DNA of 64,000 bases, from the NCBI GenBank assembly GCA_958295465.1, contig OY282353.1:1860001-1924000 (forward strand), written 5' to 3'. A program made the translations under genes and the position numbers. This document shows positions 50,676-59,528 of the stretch, piece after piece. Source of the stretch: an uncultured Gammaproteobacteria bacterium. GTDB taxonomy: Bacteria > Pseudomonadota > Gammaproteobacteria > HK1. The notes under the pieces are model-generated. The model was not told the origin of the DNA. It did not search any database and saw only the letters and a list, made by a program, of their open reading frames with translations. Each line of letters opens with the position of its first letter. The stretch's first letter is position 1.

Positions 50676-51029
50676 TCAGTCGTATCGTTTGTGGTACCGG
50701 CGCCGTGCACCGGCGCGTTGCACCACCACCCCGCGCACCGATGCGAGCCCTGCGGCCAGCGTGACCGGAGGATAGTCGCCGTTGAGCGCGACGAGCCGGT
50801 CACCGGCGTCCGTCCGCCGCAGCATCCGGAAGATGTACCCGCCGTCGACCTCGGCGAGCACGAACGCCCCGTCCCTCGCCACCCCGGTCGGGTCGATGAT
50901 GATGACGCAGCCGGCCGCGAACTCCGGCTCCATGCTGTCGTCGACGACCCGCAGCGCGAAGGGCTCCGCCTCGATGCAGGTGGTGGGCGGGGCGGTGTCC
51001 GCCGGCGGCCGTGTCGTCGGATCACTCAT
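50676..51029 (-). CDS. S24/LexA-like peptidase domain protein without HTH
   Basis: This 117-aa protein matches the C-terminal half of LexA/UmuD-type S24 proteins: ALRVVDDSMEPEFAAG with S32 as the nucleophile, then VLAEVDGGYIFRML. The usual catalytic lysine region reads FRML with Arg instead of Lys, so self-cleavage may be lost. There is no DNA-binding domain. It starts at ATG 51029, downstream of cas6 on the same strand. The role is uncertain. Confidence 0.65.
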   Translation of the reverse strand: MSDPTTRPPADTAPPTTCIEAEPFALRVVDDSMEPEFAAGCVIIIDPTGVARDGAFVLAEVDGGYIFRMLRRTDAGDRLVALNGDYPPVTLAAGLASVRGVVVQRAGARRRYHKRYD

Positions 51030-51094
51030 CGCGGCGCATCCTGTGAATTCGCCATCACCCGCGAACGACGACCGCCAAGCCGCGACGTGGCGGG

Positions 51095-51787
51095 TCACGC
51101 ATCATCGGCCATCGCCCGGACCGGGCCGATGTCCTTGTGCGGCACGAACAGCCCGCACCCGAGAAGGCGGCCCGGTCCGACCCCGCGGCATTGGAGCGCG
51201 AGCGATTCATCGCGGCCGAGATCGGCGATCAGCAGACTGCGGGTGATGTGCACGCCATGCGCCGACCCGATCCGATGCGAGCGCCCGCAGAGGAGCTTGC
51301 GCGCGCTCACCGAGCGTTCCCGGAGCTCCGACGCGACGCGCTCCACGAAGCGTTCTTCATCCCCGTCCTCCTCGTCCACGACGTAGCGGGCGAACACGGT
51401 GCCGGCGGGCTTCAACCGCCGCGATTGCCGCCCTCCGATGGTGAGCTCGCATCCGCCCGCGTCGAGCCGGCGCCCGCAGAGCGCGGCGGTCTCCGCGGCC
51501 CGCCGCACCGGCACCCGGAGCACCAGCCGCGTGCGGCGCGAGAGGTTGAGCATCCCGCCGGATTCGCCGCCGGGGCGTTCCCAGCCGTTACCCGACGCCG
51601 CCCCGTGGATGGAGTGGATGCCCGCATCCGGCTCGTCTTCCAGCCACGGCAGGATCTTCACGATCGCGGCCCGCAACGCGCTCGCGTGATCGACGGGCAG
51701 CCATCGGCCGGAGAGCCGGAACGCCACGTCGATGGCATCGGCGTCGTACGCGGCGGTACCGGCGCTGGATTCCTCGTCCCATCGCAT
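51095..51787 (-). CDS. cas6: CRISPR pre-crRNA endoribonuclease Cas6 (Cmx6-like), orphan
   Basis: This 230-aa protein resembles Cas6 of the I-MYXAN/Cmx6 type. It begins with a DVAFRLSGRWLPVDH strand-helix, then LNLSRRTRLVLRVP and KLLCGRSHRIGSA. It ends with the glycine-rich loop and tail GPGRLLGCGLFVPHKDI, a hallmark of the family. Cas6 cuts CRISPR repeat RNA. No other cas gene and no repeat-spacer array were found in the window, so it is either a remnant or serves an array elsewhere in trans. A 16-bp direct repeat (51783-51798 and 51843-51858) overlaps its start codon. Confidence 0.78.
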   Translation of the reverse strand: MRWDEESSAGTAAYDADAIDVAFRLSGRWLPVDHASALRAAIVKILPWLEDEPDAGIHSIHGAASGNGWERPGGESGGMLNLSRRTRLVLRVPVRRAAETAALCGRRLDAGGCELTIGGRQSRRLKPAGTVFARYVVDEEDGDEERFVERVASELRERSVSARKLLCGRSHRIGSAHGVHITRSLLIADLGRDESLALQCRGVGPGRLLGCGLFVPHKDIGPVRAMADDA

Positions 51788-51853
51788 GTCCGGCTACCAT
51801 CACCTGTCCGGCCGTATATCCGGCCCTGTATCCGGCGGCTGACGCATGTCCGG

Positions 51854-52051
51854 CTACCGGCCCGATGCCGAGGTGAACGCGCTCTCCAGGACGTCCTCCC
51901 AGTTCTCCGGGGTATCCGCGAACGGCGGCTTCACGTCGATGCGAAAGAACCGTTCTCCCTGGGCGCGGGTTCTGACCGCATCGACAAGCTCGGCAAACGA
52001 TCCGAGGTCGTGGCGCTCGATCAGGATGTCGCTGACGTGGAGCATCGTCAT
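51854..52051 (-). CDS. Small hypothetical protein upstream of cas6
   Basis: This 65-aa frame starts at ATG 52051 (MTMLHVSDIL) and ends near the start of cas6 on the same strand. It contains GERFFRIDVKPPFADTPENW, which reads like real protein, and an acidic end. I cannot name it; it could be a C-terminal fragment of a larger protein, because the frame continues upstream with weaker sequence to 52327. The 52052-52372 spacer to the divergent gene shows no other gene. Confidence 0.4.
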   Translation of the reverse strand: MTMLHVSDILIERHDLGSFAELVDAVRTRAQGERFFRIDVKPPFADTPENWEDVLESAFTSASGR

Positions 52052-52372
52052 GTTCTGCAAGCTGCACGGTGACGCCGAGCCATGATACCCCCCAATCATT
52101 GCATACTGTGCCGAAGGTTCCGGATGGCGTTCGGCGTACCGATACGGGTGAACGGGAGACAGGAGAGGCAACCGCCGACATCGACACCGCGGGCGGGAGG
52201 AAGGCGCCGTTTCATGCGTCGGACCGAGGGAGACGGTCCTTCCCTCGGGATTGGCTGCGCAGAAGATCGAGGGGATCTTCGAGGGCCGGAGCCGGTCGCC
52301 CGCCCGGCGGTGGACAGCGATATGCACCGGCGGTCAGACTCGTCCCGACGCCGTGCGGCAATGAAGCGAGCC

Positions 52373-54238
52373 ATGTCCGACACGCCAGCCCAATACCCGC
52401 CAATCCCCTACGGACGAGGCAATTTCCGCGGCGTCCGGCTCGACGGCTGCCTCTATGTGGACAAGACCCGCTTCATCCGCACGTTGGAGCAGGAGCGCTT
52501 CGTCTTCTTCATCCGACCGCGGCGCTTCGGCAAGACGCTGTGGCTGACCATGCTCGACGCCTACTACGATCGTACCGTGGCCGACGAGTTCGACGCCGTC
52601 TTCGCCGGCACCGACATCGGCGACCGGCCTACGGGCAACCGCAGCCGCTACGTGGTGCTGTACTTCGACTTCTCGGCGTTCAGGCAGGCGTTGCCGACCC
52701 TGGAGGAGAGCTTCGACGAGCACTGCACCCTGCACGTCCGCCACGCCCTGCGGCGCAACCGTGATCTCTTCGACGAAGACGCGGCGCGCGCCATCCTCGC
52801 GCCACCGTCGATCAACGGAAAACTCCAAGCGCTATTCTTGTACGCGAGCGACCATGACATCCCGCTCTACGTCCTGATCGACGAGTACGACAACTTCGCC
52901 AACACCATCCTCGCCCATCAGGGCGCCGAGGCGTACCACTCGTTCACCCACGGCGGCGGCTTCTTCCGCAACTTCTTCGCCACCCTGAAGGCCGGCACGG
53001 CGCAGTCGGGCTGCATCGAGCGGCTGTTCGTCACCGGCGTCTCGCCGATCACCATGGACGACGTGACCAGCGGCTTCAACATCGGCACCAACGTCAGCCT
53101 GCGGCCCGGGTTCAACGAGGTCCTGGGCTTCACCGAGGACGAGGTGCGGGACATCCTCCGGATGTATCGCGACCGCGGCGCCATCGACCAGGACCCCGAG
53201 GCAGCCCTCGACCTGATGCGCGAGTGGTACGACGGCTACCGCTTCGCCGAGGAGACCGGGCACGACATCTACAACACCGACATGGTGCTGTACTACTTGC
53301 GGGAGTCCATCGCCAACGGCTGCCCGCCTCGCGAGCTCATCGACAGCAACATCCGCATCGACTACGGCAAGCTGCGCCACCTGCTGCTGGTCAACCGTCA
53401 GGCGAGCGTGCGCCAGGAAGGCGCGAAGGAATACGTCCCGACCGGCGAGGCCGAGCTGAACGGCAACTTCGACCTGTTGCGCCAAGTGGCCGCCGAGGAG
53501 CAGGCGGACGTCCATATCCGGGACAGCTTTCCGCTGAAGCGGCTGACCGAGCGCGAGAACTTCCTGTCCCTGCTGCACTACTTCGGCCTGCTCAGCATCC
53601 GCGGGACGGTCGAGGGCAGGCCGCGCCTGGGGATCCCCAACCAGACCGTCAAGCGGCTGCTGTTCGGCCATCTGCGCGAGGCGTTCGAGGACATCGGCGC
53701 GTTCGCCGCCGACATCTACGCGCTGGAGCGGCACATCCACGAGATGGCCTACCGCGGCGCCTGGCGTCCGGTGTTCGACTACCTCGCCGGCGCGGTCGCC
53801 CGCCAGAGTGGGGTGCGCGACTACATCGCGGGGGAGAAGGTGCTGCAAGGGTTCCTGGCCGCCTACCTCGGGACCACGGGGCATTTCGTGTTCCACTCGG
53901 AGCGGGAGCTCGGCGGAGGGTATGCCGACGTCTGCCTTGCGCCGAACCTCGCCAGCTATGCGGACATGCGCCACGGCTACGTGCTGGAGCTCAAGTACGT
54001 CAAGCGCGGCGAGCGGGACGAGCGTGCGGTGGAGGCCGCGGCGGCGGAGGCGACGGCGCAGCTGCGTCGCTACCTGGCCGATGAAACGCTGGGCCGGCAG
54101 TATCCCACGGTGCGGTTCACCGGCCTGGCCCTGGTGTTCCACGGCTGGGAGCTGGTGCGGGGTGAAGCCGTCCCGGCGCCGCCGGCTTCGCCTCGGGCCG
54201 GCTCATCGTCCGATCCCGGGCCGGCGCCCGGCGCTTGA
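52373..54238 (+). CDS. AAA-ATPase-like protein fused to a PD-(D/E)XK nuclease domain
   Basis: This 621-aa protein of the PF09820/PF08011 type has a YVDKTRFI segment, P-loop RPRRFGKT, Walker B LIDEYDNF and RLFVTGVSPI. The C-terminal nuclease has D519 (GYADVCLAP) and E539-x-K541 (LELKYVK), the PD-(D/E)XK acids. Such proteins are common and often mobile; their roles are not settled, and some appear in defence loci. The start is uncertain (52361 or 52373), with no strong ribosome site. It lies in the second accessory zone. Confidence 0.85.
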   Translation: MSDTPAQYPPIPYGRGNFRGVRLDGCLYVDKTRFIRTLEQERFVFFIRPRRFGKTLWLTMLDAYYDRTVADEFDAVFAGTDIGDRPTGNRSRYVVLYFDFSAFRQALPTLEESFDEHCTLHVRHALRRNRDLFDEDAARAILAPPSINGKLQALFLYASDHDIPLYVLIDEYDNFANTILAHQGAEAYHSFTHGGGFFRNFFATLKAGTAQSGCIERLFVTGVSPITMDDVTSGFNIGTNVSLRPGFNEVLGFTEDEVRDILRMYRDRGAIDQDPEAALDLMREWYDGYRFAEETGHDIYNTDMVLYYLRESIANGCPPRELIDSNIRIDYGKLRHLLLVNRQASVRQEGAKEYVPTGEAELNGNFDLLRQVAAEEQADVHIRDSFPLKRLTERENFLSLLHYFGLLSIRGTVEGRPRLGIPNQTVKRLLFGHLREAFEDIGAFAADIYALERHIHEMAYRGAWRPVFDYLAGAVARQSGVRDYIAGEKVLQGFLAAYLGTTGHFVFHSERELGGGYADVCLAPNLASYADMRHGYVLELKYVKRGERDERAVEAAAAEATAQLRRYLADETLGRQYPTVRFTGLALVFHGWELVRGEAVPAPPASPRAGSSSDPGPAPGA

Positions 54239-54344
54239 ACGAACGTTTACGCAGGTCTTCGACGAGAAGATCCCGGTCGTGCCGGGTTCGATCATCGAGC
54301 CGGGCAGGGAAGCGTGGAATTGCGAAGGTGCGGGCTTGGCGAGG

Positions 54345-54387
54345 AAGCTGCACCGCCATCTCGACCGCGGCGGGTTGTGCGCATGAG
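54345..54387 (+). mobile_element. Tiny relic of the IS1595-type transposase gene
   Basis: 54345-54363 is identical over 19 bases to 56858-56876 of the nearby transposase gene. 54371-54387 is identical over 17 bases to 57199-57215. The order is kept and the middle 320 bases are missing, so it may be an internal-deletion remnant. The rest of the 54239-54592 spacer shows no gene I can support, apart from a weak 65-codon frame at 54383-54580. Confidence 0.4.
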
Positions 54388-54592
54388 GCGACTCACCACG
54401 ATCATGTTGTCTCACTTTCACCGTCACCACCTCGCATTCGAGTCCCTGCTGATCTTCGAAGATCAGTCGGAGATTCCGAGGTTCGACTTGGCCCGGCTGC
54501 CCGACGTCGGTGGAGAAGTGGTCTCCTCCCTGGAGTCGAGCGCCGATCTCGGCCGCAAGCTCCTCCAACGGGCCGCGTAAAGGTAAATTCCA

Positions 54593-55771
54593 ATGCGGAT
54601 TGAGCAGATAGAGATCAAGAACTACCGCGTGTTTCGCGACGTCAGGCTGACGAAGCTGCCGCCCATGACCGTGGTCATCGGTGCCAACGGAACGGGCAAA
54701 TCGACGCTGTTCGACGTGTTCTCGTTCCTGAAGGACGCCCTCGCCGGCAACGCCGCCTCCGCGGTCGCCCGGCGCGGCGGATTCCGGGAACTGGTCAGCC
54801 GGGGAAGGCGGGGTCCGATCGGGATTACGATCAAGTTTCGAGAGAGCAGTGGCCGCCTGGCTTCGTACATCCTTGAAATAGGGACGGACGGCAGACGGGC
54901 GGTCGTGGAGCGTGAAGTATTGCGCTACCGCAGGGGGCAGGGCTCCGGCCGGCCGTGGCACTTCGTCGACTTCTCACGCGGCCGCGGTACGGCAATCACG
55001 AATGAATCCATCTACGGCGAGGCAGGCGCGGTCGAGCAGCGGGAAGAATTCGAGCTCGACGATCCCGGCATCCTGGCGATCAAGGGCCTCGGCCAATTTC
55101 GAGGATTTCGCGTCGTCTCGGATTTCCGAAATCTGGTCGAGAACTGGTACATCTCGAACTTTCACATAGCCGATGCGCGGCCAAGCGCCGAAGCCGGCTA
55201 CGCCGAACACCTTTCGACCCGAGGGGATAACGTGGCGCAGGTCGCCCAATACCTGTACGAGAATCACCGCAAGAGCTTCGAGCGTGTGCTCAAGACTATG
55301 CGCGCGCGCGTCCCGGGCGTGATGGATGTACAGGCCAAATCTATGGAAGACGGCCGCCTGGTGCTGCGATTCCAGGACGGGAGCTTCAAGGACCCCTTCG
55401 TTACCCGGTACGTCTCGGACGGTACGATCAAGATGTTCGCCTATCTGGTGCTGCTCCATGACCCGAAGCCGCATCCGCTCCTCGCCGTGGAAGAACCGGA
55501 GAACCAGCTTTATCCGTCGCTGCTCAGCGAGCTGATCGAGGAGTTCCGGGACTATGCGCGCCGGGGCGGACAGGCATTCGTTTCGACGCACTCCCCCGAT
55601 TTCCTGAGCGGCGCGAAGCTCGGCGAAATCTACTGGCTGCAAAAGGTGGACGGTTTCTCCGTGGTTCGGCGTGGAAGCGACAGCCAGCTCCTGCGCGATC
55701 TGGTCGAGGAAGGAGACCTCCCCGGCGCGCTCTGGAAACAGCGGCTGTTCGAAGGCGCGGATCCGCAATGA
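54593..55771 (+). CDS. AAA ATPase (AAA_21 type), paired with a second DUF4276 gene
   Basis: This 392-aa ATPase starts MRIEQIEIKNYRVF with Walker A GANGTGKS (30-37). Downstream come YVSDGTIKMFAYL (signature region), LLAVEEPENQLYP (Walker B) and FVSTHSPDFLSG (His switch). AAAGG precedes ATG 54593. It forms an ATGA-coupled pair with the DUF4276 gene and is related in architecture to the pair at 27661-29571. The presumed role is a defence ATPase that controls a TOPRIM-like partner. A relic of a similar gene lies at 46497. Confidence 0.82.
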   Translation: MRIEQIEIKNYRVFRDVRLTKLPPMTVVIGANGTGKSTLFDVFSFLKDALAGNAASAVARRGGFRELVSRGRRGPIGITIKFRESSGRLASYILEIGTDGRRAVVEREVLRYRRGQGSGRPWHFVDFSRGRGTAITNESIYGEAGAVEQREEFELDDPGILAIKGLGQFRGFRVVSDFRNLVENWYISNFHIADARPSAEAGYAEHLSTRGDNVAQVAQYLYENHRKSFERVLKTMRARVPGVMDVQAKSMEDGRLVLRFQDGSFKDPFVTRYVSDGTIKMFAYLVLLHDPKPHPLLAVEEPENQLYPSLLSELIEEFRDYARRGGQAFVSTHSPDFLSGAKLGEIYWLQKVDGFSVVRRGSDSQLLRDLVEEGDLPGALWKQRLFEGADPQ

Positions 55772-56340
55772 CGAAACTCGTCTTTCTGGTGGAAGAACCC
55801 TCGATGGCGGACATGCTCGACGGACTCCTGCCGAGGCTCTTTCCTGCACTCCGGTTTCAGTGCGTCCCTCACGACGGGAAGCAGGATCTGGAGAAGAGCA
55901 TCCCCCGGAAGCTGCGGGCTTGGCGTGAGCCGGGCGTACGTTTCGTGGTGGCGCGGGATCAGGACAGTGCGAATTGTCGGGAAGTCAAGGCGAGACTGGT
56001 CGGTCTATGCCGACAGGCCGGGCGCACCGACGTCCTCGTCCGGGTAGTCTGCCGGGCACTCGAAGCCTGGTACGTCGGTGACCTGGAAGCCCTCATGCAG
56101 GCGTTCCCGGAAGCTCGACCACACGCGCTCCGCGAGCTGAACCGAGCGCGATACCGAAATCCGGATACAGTCGTTCAGCCTTCTGAGGCTATTACCAAAC
56201 AGATCCCCGAGTTTCAAAAGGGCCTTGGTGCAAGACGCATGGCGAACCACCTGTCGCGAGAAAACCGTTCGCGCAGCTTTCAGGTCTTCCTGGCCGGAAT
56301 CGAGCGCTTGCAAGCGCAGGTGCCGCCGGGAATCGGATAA
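55768..56340 (+). CDS. DUF4276 family protein (TOPRIM-like), second copy
   Basis: This 190-aa protein has the same pattern as the gene at 28969: an early acid pair (E9, E10 in LVFLVEEPSM), a D64-x-D66 site in VARDQDSANC, and the RALEAWYVGD block. The GARRMANHL end is typical of the family. It is coupled by ATGA to the AAA ATPase. Likely nucleic-acid-acting partner by analogy with TOPRIM proteins; not shown. Its end lies about 200 bases before the IS1595-type gene. Confidence 0.78.
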   Translation: MTKLVFLVEEPSMADMLDGLLPRLFPALRFQCVPHDGKQDLEKSIPRKLRAWREPGVRFVVARDQDSANCREVKARLVGLCRQAGRTDVLVRVVCRALEAWYVGDLEALMQAFPEARPHALRELNRARYRNPDTVVQPSEAITKQIPEFQKGLGARRMANHLSRENRSRSFQVFLAGIERLQAQVPPGIG

Positions 56341-56546
56341 ACAGAGAAAACCATAGGCAGCCCACCAACAACGACCACATCGGCAAGGCGATGGATCCAA
56401 TCCGCGCCGGCTTCGCGTCCTTCGTCGAGACGTCAAGATCCAGGCGGTGCGCATAGACACGCGTCAGCACTTTACAGGGAACAGTATCGTAACCCGATGG
56501 CCGGTTGGATTCGACATCGTAATTCTCTGACACACAAGGAAATTCC

Positions 56547-57476
56547 ATGGTGCGCAGTCCCGTACAGTTCCAGAAAGGAATCAGCTTGAACGAGCTCCTC
56601 TCGCTCTACGGAACCGAAGACCAATGCTTCGACACCCCCTCTATCAATGGCGGTGGCCGAACGGGTTTCCATGTCCTCACTGTGGCCATGACCGGTGCTG
56701 CCAGTTGAGCAGCCGCAAGCTCCAACAGTGCAATCGCTGCCACCGCCAGACCTCCATCACCGCGGGCACCATCTTCGACTCCACCAAGCTGCCCCTCACG
56801 GTGTGGTTCCAAGCCATCTACCTCATGACCCAGGACAAGAAGGGAGTCTCGGCGATGAAGCTGCACCGCCATCTCGGGGTCTCCTGCAACGCGGCGTGGC
56901 GCATGCGACACAAGCTGATGCAGGTGATGATGGAGCGAGATCGCCAGTTCCCCCGAGCTCGATGACGCCTATCTCGGGGGTGAGCGAAGCGGGGGCAAGC
57001 GCGGGCGTGGTGCGCCGGGGAAGACGCCATTGGTGGCCGCCGTCGAGACCAACGGGCAGGGGCACCCGTTGCGCATGAAGCTGACCGTGGTCGAAGGATT
57101 CCGCACCACCGACATCGCCGTCTGGGCGCACCACCACCTCGGCGCCGGCACTCGGGTGGTGTCCGATGGGTTGGCCTGCTTTCACGGCGTCACCGCGACG
57201 GGTTGTGCGCATGAGAAGGTGGTGGTGGGCAGCGGGCGAGCCAGCGTCCAGCGCCCCGAGTTTCGTTGGGTGAACACGATTCTGGGCAATATCAAGAGCG
57301 CGTTGCGCGGCACCTGCCATGCGATTCGACCCAAATATGCTCAGCGCTACTTGTCGGAGTTCGAGTACCGATTCAATCGTCGCTTCGACCTGCCCGACAT
57401 CATCCCGAGGCTTGTCTACGTGGCGCTGCGGACGCCGCCGATGCCGGAACGGCTGCTTAAATTAAACTTAGCTTGA
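56547..57476 (+). pseudogene. IS1595-family (ISXO2-like) transposase, frameshifted
   Basis: Three frames together give a full transposase: 56547 to about 56635 (MVRSPVQFQKGISLNELLSL), about 56624-56955 with the zinc ribbon CPHCGHDR...CNRCHRQT, and about 56950-57476 with DDAYLGGER and WVNTILGNIKSALRGT, then YLSEFEYRFNRRFDL. The first shift sits in a C-run near 56632; the second is near 56950. The catalytic block is present, but the protein cannot be made in one piece. Terminal inverted repeats were not found by eye. Confidence 0.8.
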
Positions 57477-57526
57477 GTGGTAATCAGGATAACCAATGCG
57501 TCATAATATCCTATCTATGACCGTCG

Positions 57527-59155
57527 CTATTGCTCGAATAGATGGATCCGCTCGCCGTCGAAATAATACAGTGGATGAAGCCTTCGACCATGCCAACGGA
57601 TCTCGTATCGGCTTGCCGTTCCGGCCGGCGACAATGCATCGATTTCGACCTCGGTCTCGTGGATCTTCAAGATAGTGTCCTCGGATTCGAATCTGCGCCG
57701 TACGGGCGGGAACAGGAAATAGCCGTAGGCATCCGGTTCAATCCGGAATCGCACCCCCCCTCCTCCGACATAGAGCCGTTCGATATCCAGTTCATCGCTC
57801 AGATTGACATAGGACAATATCCTGATGTCGGGTCTGAATCCGGAATGAAAGGAGATCGCATCAATGGCAGAGTCGAACGTGAATAGAAATGAACTTTTGT
57901 AGCCGAACGGCATGTTCGCAAAATAATACGTTGCCGATTCACCTGAGATACTCTGCAATTGGTCCAGCAGTTCCTTCGCTATCTCATCCTGCTTTTTCCA
58001 TATTGCCGCTTGATGCAACAGTTCGATTGGATAAGAAATCAAAAAAGCCGACAGGATAATGGTGAAAATTACCTTCCTCCGCATCGACCGTAATACCGCT
58101 ACCATAAATAGAGAAAAACCTACACTCGGGATGTAGAGATACCATCTGTGTGCATTCCCTCCTATGATGGGCAGCAGCGTCACCAGAAACCATATTCCGC
58201 TCATATGCAGTATTTTGTCATTCAAAAAAGTACGCCATTCATTTCTCATCGCAACGTGGATAATAGCAAGTGACACAATGAATATCAGTAACACGATGGA
58301 CAGAAAATGCAGGGTGTCGCTCTCATACCAGTTCCTCATGTAATACAGATCGAAAGGATAAAATAGACCGAAGAACCACATCGCCAAATTCGTTAACACA
58401 GAGAGCGGATCGTAGTCAAGATATACCTTGACACTTACCGAGTCGTCTGCCCACCAATAGTAACCGCGTATCGCGATGTATACACATGTTATTAAAAGAT
58501 AAATCGACGTCAGCCTCAAGGCGGCTAGCATTCTCCTTCTCAAATCCCCCGTGTCCATGGTCATCAATATGAAAAAAATAAGCATAGGAAAAGATGCAGT
58601 CATTTCCTTCGATAATAGACCAAGAACGAAAAATACCAAGGACAGAATATAAAATTTACAATCTCTGTTACGTTTCCAGTAAATGAAAAACATGAGTAAT
58701 GCATTAATATAAAAGAAACCAAAAATCAGGTCCGTTCTGCCATATATGAAGAATATGTTCGTGGTGTGAATGGGATGAAGGGCGAACAACAGGCTGGCGA
58801 GAAACGCATGCATCCTGTTTTCGAGCAATAGTATGAGAAAGAAATACAGGCAGACGACGATGGCAAGATGCAGAACCAAGTTCGTATAATGGAAAGCTGT
58901 TGCATCCTGCGCGATTTGATAGTTGAGCCATACGGAGAAACGGACCATGGGGCGGTATTCCCGGCCATCGAGCTCGAAGAACACCGTCAAGGCATCGAAG
59001 GCGTCCTGGAAGTGCATATTTTTCAGAAGATGCGGATAGTCGTCGGAGGAGAATGAAGCCGTCATCCCCTTCTGGTAACAAACGAACGTGACGGCCAGCG
59101 TCGCCGTCAATAGTACGCCGAGCCAGCGGTTCCGGGAGATTTCGGGCGTGTTCAT
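57527..59155 (-). CDS. PMT/GT-C-like membrane glycosyltransferase
   Basis: This 542-aa protein has about ten membrane spans. The first loop has FSSDDYPHLL with D38-D39, the acid pair expected for GT-C lipid-sugar-dependent glycosyltransferases, and later HPIHTTNIFFIYGRTDLIFG, a block shared with Tmtc/PMT-like proteins. It probably moves sugar from a polyprenyl carrier to a protein or glycan. The gene is far more AT-rich than the surroundings, with many Ile/Phe/Tyr codons, which points to transfer. It sits between an IS1595 relic and an istB relic. Confidence 0.75.
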   Translation of the reverse strand: MNTPEISRNRWLGVLLTATLAVTFVCYQKGMTASFSSDDYPHLLKNMHFQDAFDALTVFFELDGREYRPMVRFSVWLNYQIAQDATAFHYTNLVLHLAIVVCLYFFLILLLENRMHAFLASLLFALHPIHTTNIFFIYGRTDLIFGFFYINALLMFFIYWKRNRDCKFYILSLVFFVLGLLSKEMTASFPMLIFFILMTMDTGDLRRRMLAALRLTSIYLLITCVYIAIRGYYWWADDSVSVKVYLDYDPLSVLTNLAMWFFGLFYPFDLYYMRNWYESDTLHFLSIVLLIFIVSLAIIHVAMRNEWRTFLNDKILHMSGIWFLVTLLPIIGGNAHRWYLYIPSVGFSLFMVAVLRSMRRKVIFTIILSAFLISYPIELLHQAAIWKKQDEIAKELLDQLQSISGESATYYFANMPFGYKSSFLFTFDSAIDAISFHSGFRPDIRILSYVNLSDELDIERLYVGGGGVRFRIEPDAYGYFLFPPVRRRFESEDTILKIHETEVEIDALSPAGTASRYEIRWHGRRLHPLYYFDGERIHLFEQ

Positions 59156-59325
59156 GTCGATCGTCCTTGTTGACCAAGAGGCAGGCGGATAGCTCTACTT
59201 CCCTTCAGATCCGCATCTGCTGGACTTGCGCGGAAGGGCCGCCGTCCAGCACCCGCAACTAGCCCGAGGCGTAGCGTGCCTCGTCGCCGACCAGCCAGTT
59301 GACCCCGATCATGGAATCGACAAAC

Positions 59326-59448
59326 CTACATAACGGTGCAGCACGAACCGAAATGTTCGGCCAACGCCTTGGTCATGCCGGTGCATCGCAGTTGGTGGAG
59401 CTTGTCCACGGTGGGATGGGTCAACAGTCGGTATCCTCTCAGTTGCAT
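59326..59448 (-). pseudogene. 5' relic of an IS21-family istB gene
   Basis: This 41-codon minus-strand frame reads MQLRGYRLLTHPTVDKLHQL, then RCTGMTKALAEH, which matches the start of IstB helper ATPases. It ends at a stop after a short unrelated tail. No istA and no other part of istB are present. The 59156-59528 spacer holds no other feature I can support. Confidence 0.6.
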
Positions 59449-59528
59449 ACGTGACAGCGAGGCCGCTCAGCGGGCGGAAGGGCGGCGCGGGCATCCGCCC
59501 GCACCGCCGGTGAAGAAGGGTCCGCCGC

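Noticed and set aside
51783..51858. Minimal CRISPR array next to cas6
   Set aside because: Only two 16-bp copies, the gap contains further TCCGGC repeats, and the first copy overlaps the cas6 start. No palindromic CRISPR repeat was seen.
53224..54084. 286-codon Arg-rich plus-strand frame
   Set aside because: A shadow of the PD-(D/E)XK ATPase gene in another frame.
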